Source of the DNA: Nematopogon swammerdamellus
Taxonomy: Eukaryota > Arthropoda > Insecta > Lepidoptera > Adelidae
Reading direction: 5' to 3'
DNA: 64,000 nt
NCBI GenBank assembly: GCA_946902875.1
Contig: OX336359.1
Span: forward strand, 4,526,001 to 4,590,000
The translations under genes and the position numbers were made by a program. Under the pieces are notes generated by a model that was given only the letters and a program-made list of their open reading frames with translations, made no database searches and was not told the origin of the DNA. This document shows positions 39,421-50,640 of the stretch, piece after piece. The first letter of the stretch is position 1. Each line of letters begins with the position of its first letter.

Positions 39421-39539
39421 GTCCCTACTGTCTCTACCGCAGTCCGTTTTTCTTTGAAAATTCGTAATTAACGTAATTGGTCTGTTTTTCTTTGACAATC
39501 AAAATGGTCAAGTGCTGACAGTCATTCCGAACGGTACAG

Positions 39540-39948
39540 AAACATGATTGATACTTTTTTTGCTCCTATTGTGGAGATGGATTCAGGCTTTGACAATAAC
39601 ACATAGTTTCAGCAGGATGGGGCCACTGTTTATACTGATAGGGGGTCCCTTGACACGGTGCGAGCGCTTTTTCCCCAAAAAGTGATATCGAGGTTCGGAA
39701 ACATACCCTGGCCTCCCAGGTCACCCGATCTCACTCCAAGTGATTTTTTTCTGAGGGGTTACTTAAAATCAAAAGTCTACTCCAACAATCCACGGACATT
39801 AAGAGCCTTGAAAGAAAATATCAGCCGCGAAATCAATCACATTTCTCCGCAACTCTGCATCATAGTGTTCGTGAGTTTGCGCGCACGATTAGAAGTGTGC
39901 GTACGAATGGACGGAAAACATTTGGACGGAATCATATTCAAAAAGTGA
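39540..39948 (+). pseudogene. Mariner transposase C-terminal catalytic part
   Basis: YRNMIDTFFAPIVEMD is followed by a stop, FQQDGAT (second catalytic Asp), then FGNIPWPPRSPDLTPSDFFL with the third Asp in PSDFF. Counting 41 residues between the two aspartates gives DD41D. It ends RMDGKHLDGIIFKK*. The first Asp region is deleted, so no active enzyme is encoded. Confidence 0.85.
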
Positions 39949-40099
39949 AACCCGCTGAAATTATGAATACTTTGGTGTAAATAAATACTTATTAATCCAT
40001 TAAGTTTTTCTTTTATAACAATTTAAATTCTGAACTTTTCCACTGGACATCCTGTATTACCGTTTTCACGGTAGACCAAAAATAAAACAAAAACGTTAA

Positions 40100-40297
40100 A
40101 AAAAAAACACTTTTCTTGTATTGGGAGCCACTAGATTTTTTACTTTTTGTTTTTTTTTTTATCATTTGTTAGGATATCCACCATAAAAACATATAGGCTG
40201 TGAAAATTTCAACCGGCGACCTATTACGGTTCAAAAGATACAGCGCTCTGATAGACGGACAGACAGACGGCGGCGTAGGCTTAGTAATAGGCTCATA
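40100..40297 (+). repeat. Family G 3' half
   Basis: GGGAGCCACTAGATTTTTTA, GTGAAAATTTCAACCGGCG, GTTCAAAAGATACAGCGCTC, CGGCGGCGTAGGCTTAGTAA. It directly abuts the SINE that follows. Confidence 0.75.
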
Positions 40298-40643
40298 TTA
40301 TGGAACCTGACACGGTTGGCTACATCACCTAACAAAATCCGTGATGTCAGCCCATAACACCGGGTGAGCTAGGTGCCATGTCAGTGCTTGCCTTAATTTC
40401 ATGTCGGCTACACTGAACTGGACGGATAATACGAACTATTTACATAGCCGTTTCGACCGATGTTTCGTTCAGTGCGGTGGTATCAACCCGGCTGAGATAA
40501 ACCCTACCACCCAGTAAGGTAAGAGGGAACGGGACCTACAGTTTAACGTGGAATCCGAACCACGGTCACCCATCCAAGTACTGACCGCGCCCAGGGTTGC
40601 TTAATCACAGTCGACCGACCGCACCACTGAGCTACCGAGGCTG
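40298..40643 (-). mobile_element. Family S1 SINE with small deletion in the head
   Basis: Minus strand: CAGCCTCGGTAGCTCAGTGG, GTACTTGGATGGGTGACCG directly joined to TGGTTCGGATTCCACG (about 25 bases missing between the 5S-like core and the B box), body and tail. Confidence 0.9.
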
Positions 40644-40784
40644 ACAAATCCGTACGATACAGAACCCTTAAAATTGTGGAGTTCATGTAATTTTGGTTTT
40701 CGATTTACGTATCGATAACTTTTTTATTTTTATGGATATACGCGAGACACTTGGCGTCGTCAGCGTGGATTGTTGAGCCGACGA

Positions 40785-40945
40785 CGCCCAAAAGCATTCG
40801 GTTTAGAGCGGCCGGCGGCTGCGAATGCCGTGCCGGCGTGACATATGCATTTTTACGCTTCTCTCAAACTGCGAAAGTTTCCAATTTAAGCTCCATGTTT
40901 AGTTTTATTTTGTTAGATAGGTAAGTTTTGTTTTATGTTCCAAAT
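40785..40945 (-). pseudogene. Jockey-family 3' end fragment
   Basis: GGCTGCGAATGCCGTGCCGG matches the end of the Jockey fragments at 10.77 and 53.31 kb (GGCTGCGAATGCCATGCCGG, GGTTGCGAATGCCATGCCGG). TTTTGTTAGATAGGTAAGTT (40913-40932) recurs at 52592-52611. Confidence 0.55.
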
Positions 40946-42005
40946 CCAAAAGTTTATTGTCAAAATATAGCACGATACATAACAAAAATATTTTAATATT
41001 GAGCACTAAAGATATTCTATCTGTGTATGTATCACTTTCTGTCTATGCTCGAGCAAGACACTAGACTCTCGCCTGTGACGCCTTGCTCCGCCCCAATTGG
41101 TGTGACAAAAGTGCAAAGAAAAGAAAAAGTTTTAGTTAAGATCTTTCTGATATTAATTTTTATATTATTTATATATATATGTGTTCAATAAAGGCTTGAA
41201 TATTATATTAAAATTTTTTTTTATCTAAAATAACAAACAAAATATATACTTTAGAGTTTATAATATTATTTAGCTCCAGAATTACCGCTCATTGGAAGTA
41301 ATTTCTGAATCAGACTGTGTACGGCACTGCAACACTGGATAACATGTTTTTCGCCACATAATAAAGAGATTTTATTATACAAAAAATATCTCCCCCATAT
41401 GTTGGGAATTGCGATTGATTCCAGAACTCTAGCGAATCGTGCCGTAAACCAACATATATTCTACTTAATTAACAGCGATAAATCCAAGAGATAGTCCGCC
41501 CTTTTTTCCTCACCATATTTATGGCCATCGGAGTGTGGGAACCAAAGAATTAAAAAATTTCGAACGACCATTGTCATACAGAGCATACATATTGGTTAAC
41601 AGAAATTTTCTCTAACAATTAGAAAATTCAATTTGTCCAGTCTATCTCAAGAATAAAAATAATTATATTAATAAAGAAATAAATTTATAAATAAAAGGGA
41701 AATTATACAATTAAAAAAGAAATGGATTTATTTAGAATGGTTATCGTGTATTTAAACTAAAACTACCTAAATTAAAATTACCTAAACTTAAAACAAACAA
41801 CATAAAAACTAAAACTACCTAAATTAAAATTACCTAAAACTAAAACTATAAAAGAAATAATATTAAATAAATATATAAAAACCTTAACGGGAAATCCCCG
41901 AAGATGCTACACGAGCACCTTGCCAACAGCAACTAAAAGTAAAAAATCTCGTCCATTATACAATTAATTATACAATTTAATTTATGTGATGATGGTCATG
42001 TCATC
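40946..42005. other. About 1 kb without recognised gene
   Basis: AT-rich. Between 41755 and 41850 the phrase AAACTAAAACTACCTAAATT is repeated in part. No coding. Confidence 0.4.
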
Positions 42006-42990
42006 TGCCATATTTTTAGTTGATGGTGAATGTGGTCATGTTAAAAGATATATTTAGTTTATGGTGAATGTGATCGATCATGTTAAAATATATATTTAAT
42101 TGATGGTGAATGTGGTCATGTTAAAAGATATATTTAGTTGATGGTGATTGTGGTCATGTTAAAAGATATATTTAGTTTATGGTGAATGTGATCATGTTAA
42201 AAGATATATTTAGTTGATGGTGAATGTGGTCATGTTCAAAGATATATTTAGTTGATGGTGAATGTGATCATGTTAAGATATATATTTAGTTGATGGTGAA
42301 TGTGGTCATGTTAAAAGATATATTTAGTTTATGGTGAATGTGATCGATCATGTTAAAATAGATATTTAATTGATGGTGAATGTGGTCATGTTAAGAGATA
42401 TATTTAGTTGATGGTGAATGTGGTCATGTTAAAAGATATATTTAGTTGATGGTGAATGTGGTCATGTTAAGAGATATATTTAGTTGATGGTGAATGTGGT
42501 CATGTTAAGAGATATATATATTTAGTTGATGGTGAATGTGGTCATGTTGAAAGATATATTTAGTTTATGGTGAATGTGATCGATCACGTTAAAATATATA
42601 TTTAATTGATGGTGAATGTGGTCATGTTAAGAGATATATTTAGTTGATGGTGAATGTGGTCATCTTAAAAGATATATTTCAGTGATGGTGAATGTGGTCA
42701 TGTTAAAAGATATATTTAGTTTATGGTGAATGTGATCATGTTAAAAGATATATTTAGTTGATGGTGAATGTGGTCATGTTAAAAGATATATTTAGTTTAT
42801 GGTGAATGTGATCGATCATGTTAAAAGATATATTTAATTAACGGTGAATGTGGTCATGTTAAAAGATATATTTAGTCGATGTTGAATGTGGTCATGTTAA
42901 AATATATATTTAATTGATGGTGAATGTGGTCATGTTAAGAGATATATTTAGTTATTGGTGAATGTGGTCATGTTAAAATATATATTTGAA
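42006..42990. repeat. Minisatellite, ~38-bp unit with higher-order pattern
   Basis: Unit GTTGATGGTGAATGTGGTCA followed by TGTTAAAAGATATATTTA, about 25 copies. A variant with TTTATGG and GATCGATCA followed by an AATTGATGG-type unit recurs at about 42057, 42328, 42564 and 42796, indicating a 230-270-bp higher-order repeat. Confidence 0.9.
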
Positions 42991-43040
42991 AATATGTTCA
43001 GTGTACATAACTCTAAGTTTGAAGCACATACCGGCAAGTA

Positions 43041-43440
43041 ATGCTTTCCTGGGTACACAAAGCAAGCAGCACTGTTTCCAACTGCCCGGGCAGAAGCACG
43101 CGAAGGCACTACTTTCTGGGTAACTACTCGCGTAAATTCACTTCCGAGGTATCAACCCTAAAACGGAACGACATAAGAATCCCAATAAGGTCCTTAACAG
43201 GATACTGCAGACTAAACAAAGACATACACCGAACGGGCCTTAGCGACGCACCGGTGTGCAGGTTCTGTATAAAAGAGGATGAAACACCCGTACACATCCT
43301 TTGTGAATGTGAAGTGCTCATTCACAGTAGAATCTGTATTCTTGGGGTTTACATTTTAACCCATGCCAAACACAGGCACTCCACCCCAAGAATATAATAC
43401 GGTTCATAGCGGACTTTGGGGTGAGCTATAAACTTTTGAG
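43041..43440 (+). pseudogene. LINE ORF2 C-terminal region
   Basis: RSLTGYCRLNKDIHRTGLSD, then CRFCIKEDETPVHILCECEV with the C-X2-C...H-X4-C knuckle that follows RNase H in insect LINE proteins. After SRICILG the frame changes; IRFIADFGVSY (in frame again near 43396-43428) is the normal ending. The broken part contains an inverted repeat ATTCTTGGGGT / ACCCCAAGAAT. Confidence 0.7.
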
Positions 43441-43465
43441 AGATCACAATAGATCACAATAATTT

Positions 43466-43749
43466 CCGTGGTTCGGATTCCACGTAGAACTGTAGGTATC
43501 TTCCCTTCTTATCTTACTAGGGGGTAGGGTTCAACTCGCCCGGGTTGGTACCACCGCACTGAATGAAACGTCGGTCGAAACGGCTATGTAAATAGTTTGT
43601 GTTTTCCGTCCAGTTCAGTGTAGCCGGCACGACCGAAGGGAAGCACTGACATGGCACCTAGTTCACCCGGTGTGAAAGGGCTGACATCACGGATGTTGTA
43701 GGTGATGTAGCCAACCGTTTCAGTTTCCATAAAAAAATAAATAAAAAAA
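43466..43749 (+). mobile_element. Family S1 SINE, 5'-truncated at the B box
   Basis: CCGTGGTTCGGATTCCACG, body nearly consensus, TTTCCATAAAAAAATAAATA. Confidence 0.9.
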
Positions 43750-44665
43750 GTCTTCCTAGGTCGCAGTGACAACAGTGCTCAGGGGCCCTAACTTTCACAC
43801 TTTAAATCATAATCAACTCAAAGTCTTGTACTGATATCTCAAAGAAATGTACTGATATCTCTTTTTGCCTCCTCGTCGAGTGGAAGCCCTGCTCCGTGCT
43901 TTTACATTCCTCGGTAGGCCCGATCGGCCGAAGATTTCCCTTCAGATTAATTTCGTAGATAGTCTGGAATCGTTAACGTTTTAGATAACGACAACGGTTC
44001 GCGGGAATACGCCACCGTCTACTTTATGATGCCTCTGAGAATTTTTTTCTGTTGGTTTATCGATAAACTCTTCGTGTGATTTTTTCGACAAAAATCTAAT
44101 CAGATTTTAATCGATAACGTTTGCAATGTAACTATATTCGTTAACGAAAGTGGCATAATTATAAAAATGTGATTCAACTTTAGAAAATTGTTAGGATATA
44201 AAAAAATTCTAAAAACTTTGTCCGCGGCTTCGCGCGCGTGAAATTCGAAAAAGCTAAATTAAGACACATTTTTATGGATTGACTACTCTCACAAATTAGA
44301 ATCACTACTCACGCTCAGTACCCCCAAAGTAGATAGCGTGATGATATAACATCTCAAAGAGTTGAGGAATCGAATGGTATCATCGCCATACAATATTGAT
44401 TTGTAGTTTTTTAGTAAATAGCCAACATAAATATACGGAAAGACAAGACAGACAGAGACCATTTTTTTTATTTTTCTTGTGTTTCTGAGCTAAATTTTCA
44501 GATGATGACAATGGAGCATTGTAAGTTTTAGTTACCATCCTAACAAAAAAAAAGCCACACTTGCACTCCGGGAGTGCCGGCAGAAGTGAAAACTTTTTGT
44601 ATTTCTGAAAATAATTCTTAGGTGGTTATAAAAAAAACTAAACACCTTAAAAAAATTTAAACCTT
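43750..44665. other. No gene seen; two repeat ends
   Basis: 44219-44250 (TCCGCGGCTTCGCGCGCGTG) is a family F/K-type end. 44561-44594 (CACTCCGGGAGTGCCGGCAG) is the complement of 32580-32612. The rest is AT-rich. Confidence 0.45.
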
Positions 44666-44669
44666 AATA

Positions 44670-45383
44670 TTGCACCTTAAAGCACTCACTGGAACTTTCG
44701 CCGACGACACTGCTATTCTTGCATCGCACTCTGTCCTCGAACATGCCTCTCAAATACTACAGAATAGCCTAGACGAGGTCTCCACCTGGCTCAAGAAATG
44801 GAGGATAAAAGCCAATAAAACAAAGTCCATCCATGTAACCTTCACCCTACGGAGAGGGACGTGCCCGCCAGTCCGACTAAACGGTGTCCAGATACCACAA
44901 GAAAAGGATGTGAGATACCTGGGACTATACTTAGATAGTAAGCTCACCTGGCAAAAACATGTTTTCACAAAGCGCAAACAACTAAGCCAACAGCTCAGGA
45001 ACATGTTCTGGCTGCTAGGACGCAGCTCCCAACTGTCAAGACAATCAAAACTGCTTATCTATAAAAGCATCTCGAAGCCAGTATGGACCTATGGCATTCA
45101 GCTATGGGGCACCTCAGCTAAGACCAATATCGCCATCATACAGAGGTTTCAATCAAAAATGCTGCGCATGATCATGGGTGCCCCATGGTTTGTTACAAAT
45201 GACACGCTCCATCACGACCTTGACATACCGACAGTGGAAGCTGAAATAAAAACATTAACAAAATCCTATCAGTAAAGGATCGAGCAACATCCCAACGAGC
45301 TAGCCAAGAATTTGATGAGAGACAAGGAGATACCCCGGAGACTGAAAAGGAGGCTGCCGCAGGACAACCTTAACATCATTTAA
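44670..45383 (+). pseudogene. Jockey-clade LINE RT, 5'-truncated, one frameshift
   Basis: GTFADDTAILASHS carries the catalytic FADD box at the start. VSTWLKKWRIKANKTKSIHV, VRYLGLYLDSKLTWQKHV, LLIYKSISKPVWTYGIQLWG and MLRMIMGAPWFVTNDTLHHD follow in the usual Jockey order. The main frame stops at 45275; the normal ending (HPNELAKNLMRDKEIPRRLK) is in another frame to 45383, so one indel lies near 45270-45290. Followed by an AT-rich 3' UTR. Confidence 0.9.
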
Positions 45384-45552
45384 TGGAATTGTGACAGTGG
45401 TCACAAACCGTTCGAGACAATATAACAAAATCGACATAAAACATTTGGATATCCCAACAAAGGGATAGAGGAATGAAATAGAGAAGTTTAAAAAAAAATA
45501 ATAAAAAAAAACATTGCTTAAAAAAGAAAACAAAAGAAAAAAAAACATAAAA

Positions 45553-45640
45553 AAATTTGAGGGATTCGAACACATGGTCATAAAATACAAATCCTACATT
45601 CTTACTATTGAGCCACGAAATCACATAAACGACCAAACGA
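45553..45640 (-). repeat. tRNA-like SINE head
   Basis: Minus strand: TTTCGTGGCTCAATAGTAAG (A-box-like) and ATGTGTTCGAATCCCTC (B box) about 45 bases apart. Paired acceptor ends are not seen, so a SINE or decayed tRNA is more likely than a working tRNA. Confidence 0.5.
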
Positions 45641-45835
45641 ATATCGGATTCCCACTGTCACTGAGAGACGAACAGAATTGATCCCGAGCCACTCGTAACT
45701 TAACATTTAATGCAATGGCTTAAGGTTACATTTTAAATAATAAAAATAAATCTGACGCTGACGCGAGTTTAACATTTTTTACCCACCTAAAAAAGTGCCA
45801 AGAGCCGCTAAAGAAGTTTTCACTTCAAAAAAAAA

Positions 45836-46239
45836 TTTTTTTTATGTAATCCGGTATTGCTGGCTGAGTTGGAGTGGCCAAAGCGCATGCTCCGACCAGC
45901 CAATATCACCTCCGAGAAGGTAGGTGCCATACCGGAGACTTCCCTGGATTGTTGGCTATACTGGACTAGAGGAGAACACAACCGAGGCTGCTATGCGGCC
46001 ATCTTACACCCAGTACGGTGGTACCAACCCAGTCCGCTACAATTTGAACCTACCACCTAGTAAGGGGCAAGGGAAGGGACCTACAGTTTTACACCGGTTC
46101 CGAACGGTGAAGCAGCAGGTGTGGGTATGCACGTAAATCTTTTCGTCAGAAAAAACTCATTGGTACACGCCGACGGGATTCGAACCGCGGACCTCTCGCA
46201 TGAGAAGCCGATACCCAAACCACCCAGCCACCCGCCGCT
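45836..46239 (-). repeat. Family V SINE, full-length
   Basis: Minus strand: AGCGGCGGGTGGCTGGGTGG (A box), GGTCCGCGGTTCGAATCCCG (B box), GGCGTGTACCAATGAG, ACGTGCATACCCACACCTGC, ACCTACCTTCTCGGAGGTGA, AATACCGGATTACATAAAAA. About 400 bp; the tRNA part looks Leu/Ser-like. Confidence 0.85.
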
Positions 46240-46371
46240 TAAAGATAAATATTTTGATATGATATATTTTGTTTTGAAAAAATATTTTGGAAATCGATTT
46301 ATCATTTTAGTAGCAATGATTTTTCGTGTGGCGCTCCGGTTTTAATTTCTTATTACGTGTGTATTGAATGA

Positions 46372-46420
46372 TGACGATTGATTGATTGATTGATGATGAT
46401 GATGACGATGATGATGATTA
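46372..46420 (+). repeat. Microsatellite (GATT)n/(GAT)n
   Basis: Simple GATTGATT then GATGATGAT runs. Confidence 0.9.
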
Positions 46421-47356
46421 TTATATACATATTTCATAAATTAATAAAGTGTTATTTAGAATTTCCTTCTTATCTTTGCTACATTCTTCCATTTACTTTC
46501 AAACACCATTAAGCTACTTTTAGTCGAAAGAGATGAAATCGGCCGTTTATCGACTTTATTGTTAATGCCTATTTCACCATCTTCGGCTAAGATATACCTC
46601 CCAGTTAAGTCCTGTCATCGGTATAAGAAATGTCACGCTTAGGTACTTATACACATACATTACAAAAAATACAGTGTAAATAATTTCGTTAAATATCTTT
46701 TTTGTTCTTTCTTCCTTCAGTTTTTTGTTATATTATAATGTTCTTCATTGGTTATAATATTATCGTTGTTATTGGTTACGTATATATTATATTCTCGTTC
46801 TTAAATTAGGATTTTCTTTTTATTTTCTTTATACATTGTTGTTCTTCGGCTGTCAAATAAATTATGTGTACTAGGGTAGGCTTAAAATCAGAAGCAATAT
46901 TATAACCTGTGGTTATAACTTTGTAAAATCTGTGCCTACATCCTTTTTCACTCATTTTAAGTTACTTATCATATTTAAATATTGTTTGTAACATTTTGTT
47001 AATGTGTGAAATAAATAGTTTAATTATTTATTAAATTAAATAAATTTAATAAAATTAGACTTAACCAGAGGTGGTGAAATTCGGGCTGTATTTCAATGCG
47101 GATATGCCGACTCAACACATCCTATATACGTAAAATGCAATCGTTCTCCAGCAGAGGGAACATGAATCACATTCAAAACTTTTCTCAACATCTGCGTTGT
47201 TTAAAACTACTCTCACAAAATGCTGATGTAATATGTTCAATGCTCTCCCCGAGCACTCGTATGTATGCCGTTTTGCGCCAACACAGAATTAACAAGTAAG
47301 TAAGCAACCAGTAAGGCCACTTATGCTCATCTTAAAATACACTTGCGATAAAAGTT
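46421..47356. other. About 0.9 kb without recognised gene
   Basis: AT-rich, no long frames. No named repeat, so it could be unique sequence. Confidence 0.35.
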
Positions 47357-47633
47357 CCGAGGTTCGGATTCCTCGTAAAACTGTAGGCCCCTTCCCTCCT
47401 AATCTTACTTGGTGGTAGGGCTTAACCCGCCCGGGTTGATACCACCGCACTGAATGAAACGTCGGTCAAAACGGCTATGTAAATAGTTTGTGTTTTCCGA
47501 CCAGTTCAGTGTAGCCGGCACGATCAAAGGGGGAAGCACTGACATGGCACCTAGTTCACCCGGTGTTATGGGCTGACATCACGGACGTTGTAGGTGATGT
47601 AGCCAACCGTGTCAGTTTCCATAAAAAAAAAAA
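47357..47633 (+). mobile_element. Family S1 SINE, 5'-truncated at the B box
   Basis: CCGAGGTTCGGATTCCTCG, GGCCCCTTCCCTCCTAATCT (shared variant with 33766), body, GTTTCCAT(A)n. Confidence 0.9.
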
Positions 47634-47737
47634 GTCAGTTGCGCCAAATCTTGAAATGCTGTCATTAGAATCATATTATTCGGACATATAACTTTCTAAC
47701 AGGCACTCACATATTTTAATCAACATATGTATACATA

Positions 47738-48036
47738 TCACACACGCTGAATCCCGACAATCGGGGTAAACAGAGTAATCGGTGTTGTGCCGCAAGAACT
47801 CTGGTAAATTACAGTACAACACCGACCACCACGTTTCGCAAATTATTCGAACAAGATTCAATCGATCAAGCAGCAAGTAAGGCATGAAGACCCACCTGCT
47901 GCATGACTCGGTGGAAGTACCATGCCAAGGTGAGAGGTGGCGAGCCTGTCGCCCTTTAGCACGGCATCTTGTCCTTATCCCTTAGTCGCCTTTTACGACA
48001 TGCATGGGGAGAGATGCAGTGGGGCTATTCTAGACT
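47738..48036 (-). repeat. Family C element with H1, near complete
   Basis: Minus strand: AGAATAGCCCCACTGCATCT, CCCATGCATGTCGTAAAAGG, then AAGGACAAGATGCCGTGCTA, CACCTCTCACCTTGGCATGG, CTTGCTGCTTGATCGATTGA, CTCTGTTTACCCCGATTGTC. Shows H1 joined to a body unrelated to family S. Confidence 0.8.
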
Positions 48037-48149
48037 CTATTTATGACACTAAAATGAAATTGACGATTTTTAGAAATATATTCTGTATGTATATGTAAGT
48101 ACCTATGTTCCTCCATAACTCTTACCCCGATCATCCGAATTCGATGAAA

Positions 48150-48240
48150 CTTAGTACAAGCTGCTACAGAACAGTGGGGTGCTATAGAACCCAGAACCGT
48201 CGGAGCGCGAGTCCGACTCGTACTTGACCGGTTTTTTTTT
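48150..48240 (-). repeat. Family G 5'-end fragment
   Basis: GCTATAGAACCCAGAACCGT, GCGCGAGTCCGACTCGTACT, TGACCGGTTTTTTTT. Confidence 0.7.
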
Positions 48241-48562
48241 TGCATACCGGAACTCGGCGGTAGCTTTCGGTTTTACCTATATGCATATAAAATATTTATC
48301 TTATACTACATTATGCCCCCCAAGTCCTTCCCAACTTGTAAAATTACTCCGAAACTTCTCCCCTAACACGATAAGTAGGTTCCCCTCTCGATATAAATTA
48401 ATTTGTTTAATGTATGGGAATTAGAGTGATTAGGCCAGAACCCTATTTAAGTATGTATCGCCTGGGGTCGCTGCCTAGGACGGGGCGGGGTAATTACAGA
48501 GGGCATCTCCATTTCATTAAATTACTTTTGTACTGTTTAGCATTTAAAGAAATCCGGGGGTA

Positions 48563-48838
48563 GGAGTCGCGTCAATGTCGCTTCGCACGAACCGCCGATG
48601 CACCAAAGTAGTCGGCATTGGACATCGGTTGGCTAAGCTAAAGTGGCAGTAGGATGGGCACGTCGGCTGAAGATATGACGATCTTTGGAGTAACCGTATC
48701 CTACATTTGCGGCCATGGACTGGGAAACAGAGTGTGGGAAGACCACCCGCCAGGTGGGGCGACGACACCAAGTACCTCGGCGGAAAGCAGTGATTCCGTG
48801 CCGCTGAAGGCCGGGAGGACTGGAGGAGAATTGGAGAT
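48563..48838 (+). pseudogene. RTE-clade C-terminal fragment
   Basis: RRCTKVVGIGHRLAKLKWQ then a stop, SNRILHLRPWTGKQSVGRPP, ARWGDDTKYLGGKQ then a stop. Matches 1300-1550 of the RTE copy with substitutions and stops. Confidence 0.85.
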
Positions 48839-49009
48839 CATGCATACGGTTAATTATACAACTCAGGTATTTCCACAGCACTTTATCTACTTTCATTTCA
48901 TGATTATCCTTCCATCCCACAAAATAAATACCTATACTAGCGCAACGCGAGGCCAAACCACCCTTTGTTAAAAAAGCTTGTAAAAAAAACTTCGACCCTT
49001 CAGAAGTAA

Positions 49010-49440
49010 AAAATAATTTCCGTTTACTTACTTAAAGGAGTCGGAGGACAGCTAAGTACGTACCCGCGCAGCTCTAAGTTTTTATATTTTATTTACTTAG
49101 CGGTCCCCGGACTCGTAATTACTTTTAATATATTAATTACTGTAATTTAAAAATTTAATTTTAAAATTATGTAATTACTTACCCCGGATACGTAAGTAAA
49201 CGGAAATTATTTTTGACTTTTGAAGGGTCGGGGTTTTTTTTAAATTTGTAATTGAACTTTTATTTCAAGCTTTTTTAAAACCGCATCCAGATAGGTCCAT
49301 CCGTTTGAGAGCTACGATGCCACAGACAGACACACGCATACACACATAACCCTTACACACAACCTCACATACACATACCTATGCACACACTCATACGTTA
49401 AAGTTATCCCTCTTTTTGCGTCGGAGGTTAAAACACAAAA
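49010..49440 (+). repeat. Dispersed repeat, copy 2
   Basis: Partner of 36150-36560: AATAATTTCCGTTTACTTAC at the left and its complement AGTAAACGGAAATTATTTTT at 49192-49211, then ACCGCATCCAGATAGGTCC and a CA-rich end. Confidence 0.65.
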
Positions 49441-49860
49441 CCACGGGTCATCAAATACAAAATTAGAACGACGTTCCATTTCGTAGAAATACGACTCTGT
49501 CGATGAGTAATGTTCTAGAAGGGAGCGATTTTCTTCCCAACTTTCTGGTTATTGTCACCAAAACCATCCTTAGGTGCCTAATTATCCAAAATTCTCAAAT
49601 AAAAATAAAATTGTCTTAACAAACTTTTTAATTTTAATTTCCCTGGCTACAAAACGTAGCTGAAACCTGAGAACGCGCGACCGTGTTGATTTAGGACTTA
49701 TATACTTACAAAAAATTCCTTCTTCCAAAAGTTCCAGGAAGCCCTTTTACGGCTCAGCAGTACCAAAAATCGCTTTCTCCCGTTTGATGTCTCTCGTAAG
49801 CTAATATGAGTTTGATCTTAGAAAAATATATTATGGCTTTTTACGAGATATACCTATCTC
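49441..49860. other. No gene seen
   Basis: Nothing recognised. Confidence 0.4.
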
Positions 49861-50236
49861 TTTTTTTTTTGTATGGAAACTGAGACGGTTGTCTACATCA
49901 CTTACAACATCCGCGATGTCAGCCCATAACACCGGTTGAACTAGGTACCATGTCAGTGCTTCCCTTAATTTTCATGTCGGCTACACTGAACTGGATGGAA
50001 AACTCGAATTATTTGCATAGCCGTTTCGACCGCCGTTTCAGTGCGGTGGTAACAACCCGGACGGGTTAAACCCTACCACCTATAGTAAGGTAAGAAGGGA
50101 AGGGACCTATATTTTTAACTGGAATCCGAACCACGGTCAGCCTCCAACGGTCGAGCGGTCACCCATCCAAGTACTGACCGCGCTCAGGGTTGCTTAACAA
50201 CAGTCATCCGACCGCACCACTGAGCTACCGAGGCTG
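49861..50236 (-). mobile_element. Family S1 SINE
   Basis: Minus strand: CAGCCTCGGTAGCTCAGTGG, GTTAAGCAACCCTGAGCGCG, AGTACTTGGATGGGTGACCG, CGTGGTTCGGATTCCAG, body and (A)n. One of the best-preserved heads. Confidence 0.92.
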
Positions 50237-50640
50237 ACCTTGAATCATCACTAAATTATCACATTTTTCCATTTTCATAAAACAATTGTCAACCCTTACA
50301 ACAGAAGAAATTTCTCCTTGAGTACGAACGGAAGGTTCAGCTGCGAATAATTTCTATTAATCCGCGTAATAACAGTTAAAACAAAAGGACGATAATCTAG
50401 GAGTCTGTGTCTGCACAATAAGGCTCTATTGCCGAGCCGAGAGGGGTAAGTGAAGTGTAAATCGTGAGGATTTTATTTATGGAGCTATAAAATAAATATA
50501 AAGATTGTTAGCACCTACTAAAGGGGCGGAAATATGGCGGGAAATGTTGTTTTATAGCAAGCTGTTGACATTGAAATATGGCGTGTATATTAGAATGATA
50601 TGAATTAGAATAAGAATCAGTTTATAAGAAATACATTCGT
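50237..50640. other. No gene seen
   Basis: Nothing recognised. Confidence 0.4.

Larger units (their letters stand above)
39085..40054 (+). mobile_element. Tc1/mariner-superfamily transposon (DD41D type), decayed
   Basis: TA at 39083-39084 and 40055-40056. The left end CAGTGTGTCCAGCGAGAAAG and the complement of the right end CAGGATGTCCAGTGGAAAAG are inverted repeats of about 24 bp. The transposase has lost its middle part, including the first catalytic aspartate region, and has frameshifts and stops. Confidence 0.85.

Noticed and set aside
37045..42990. CRISPR arrays
   Set aside because: The 45-bp and 38-bp repeats are directly adjacent without unique spacers, and the genome is eukaryotic; they are minisatellites.
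49861..50236. A genuine 5S rRNA gene
   Set aside because: Only the internal control region matches. The 5' and 3' parts of 5S rRNA are absent and the segment is part of a dispersed SINE with an A tail.
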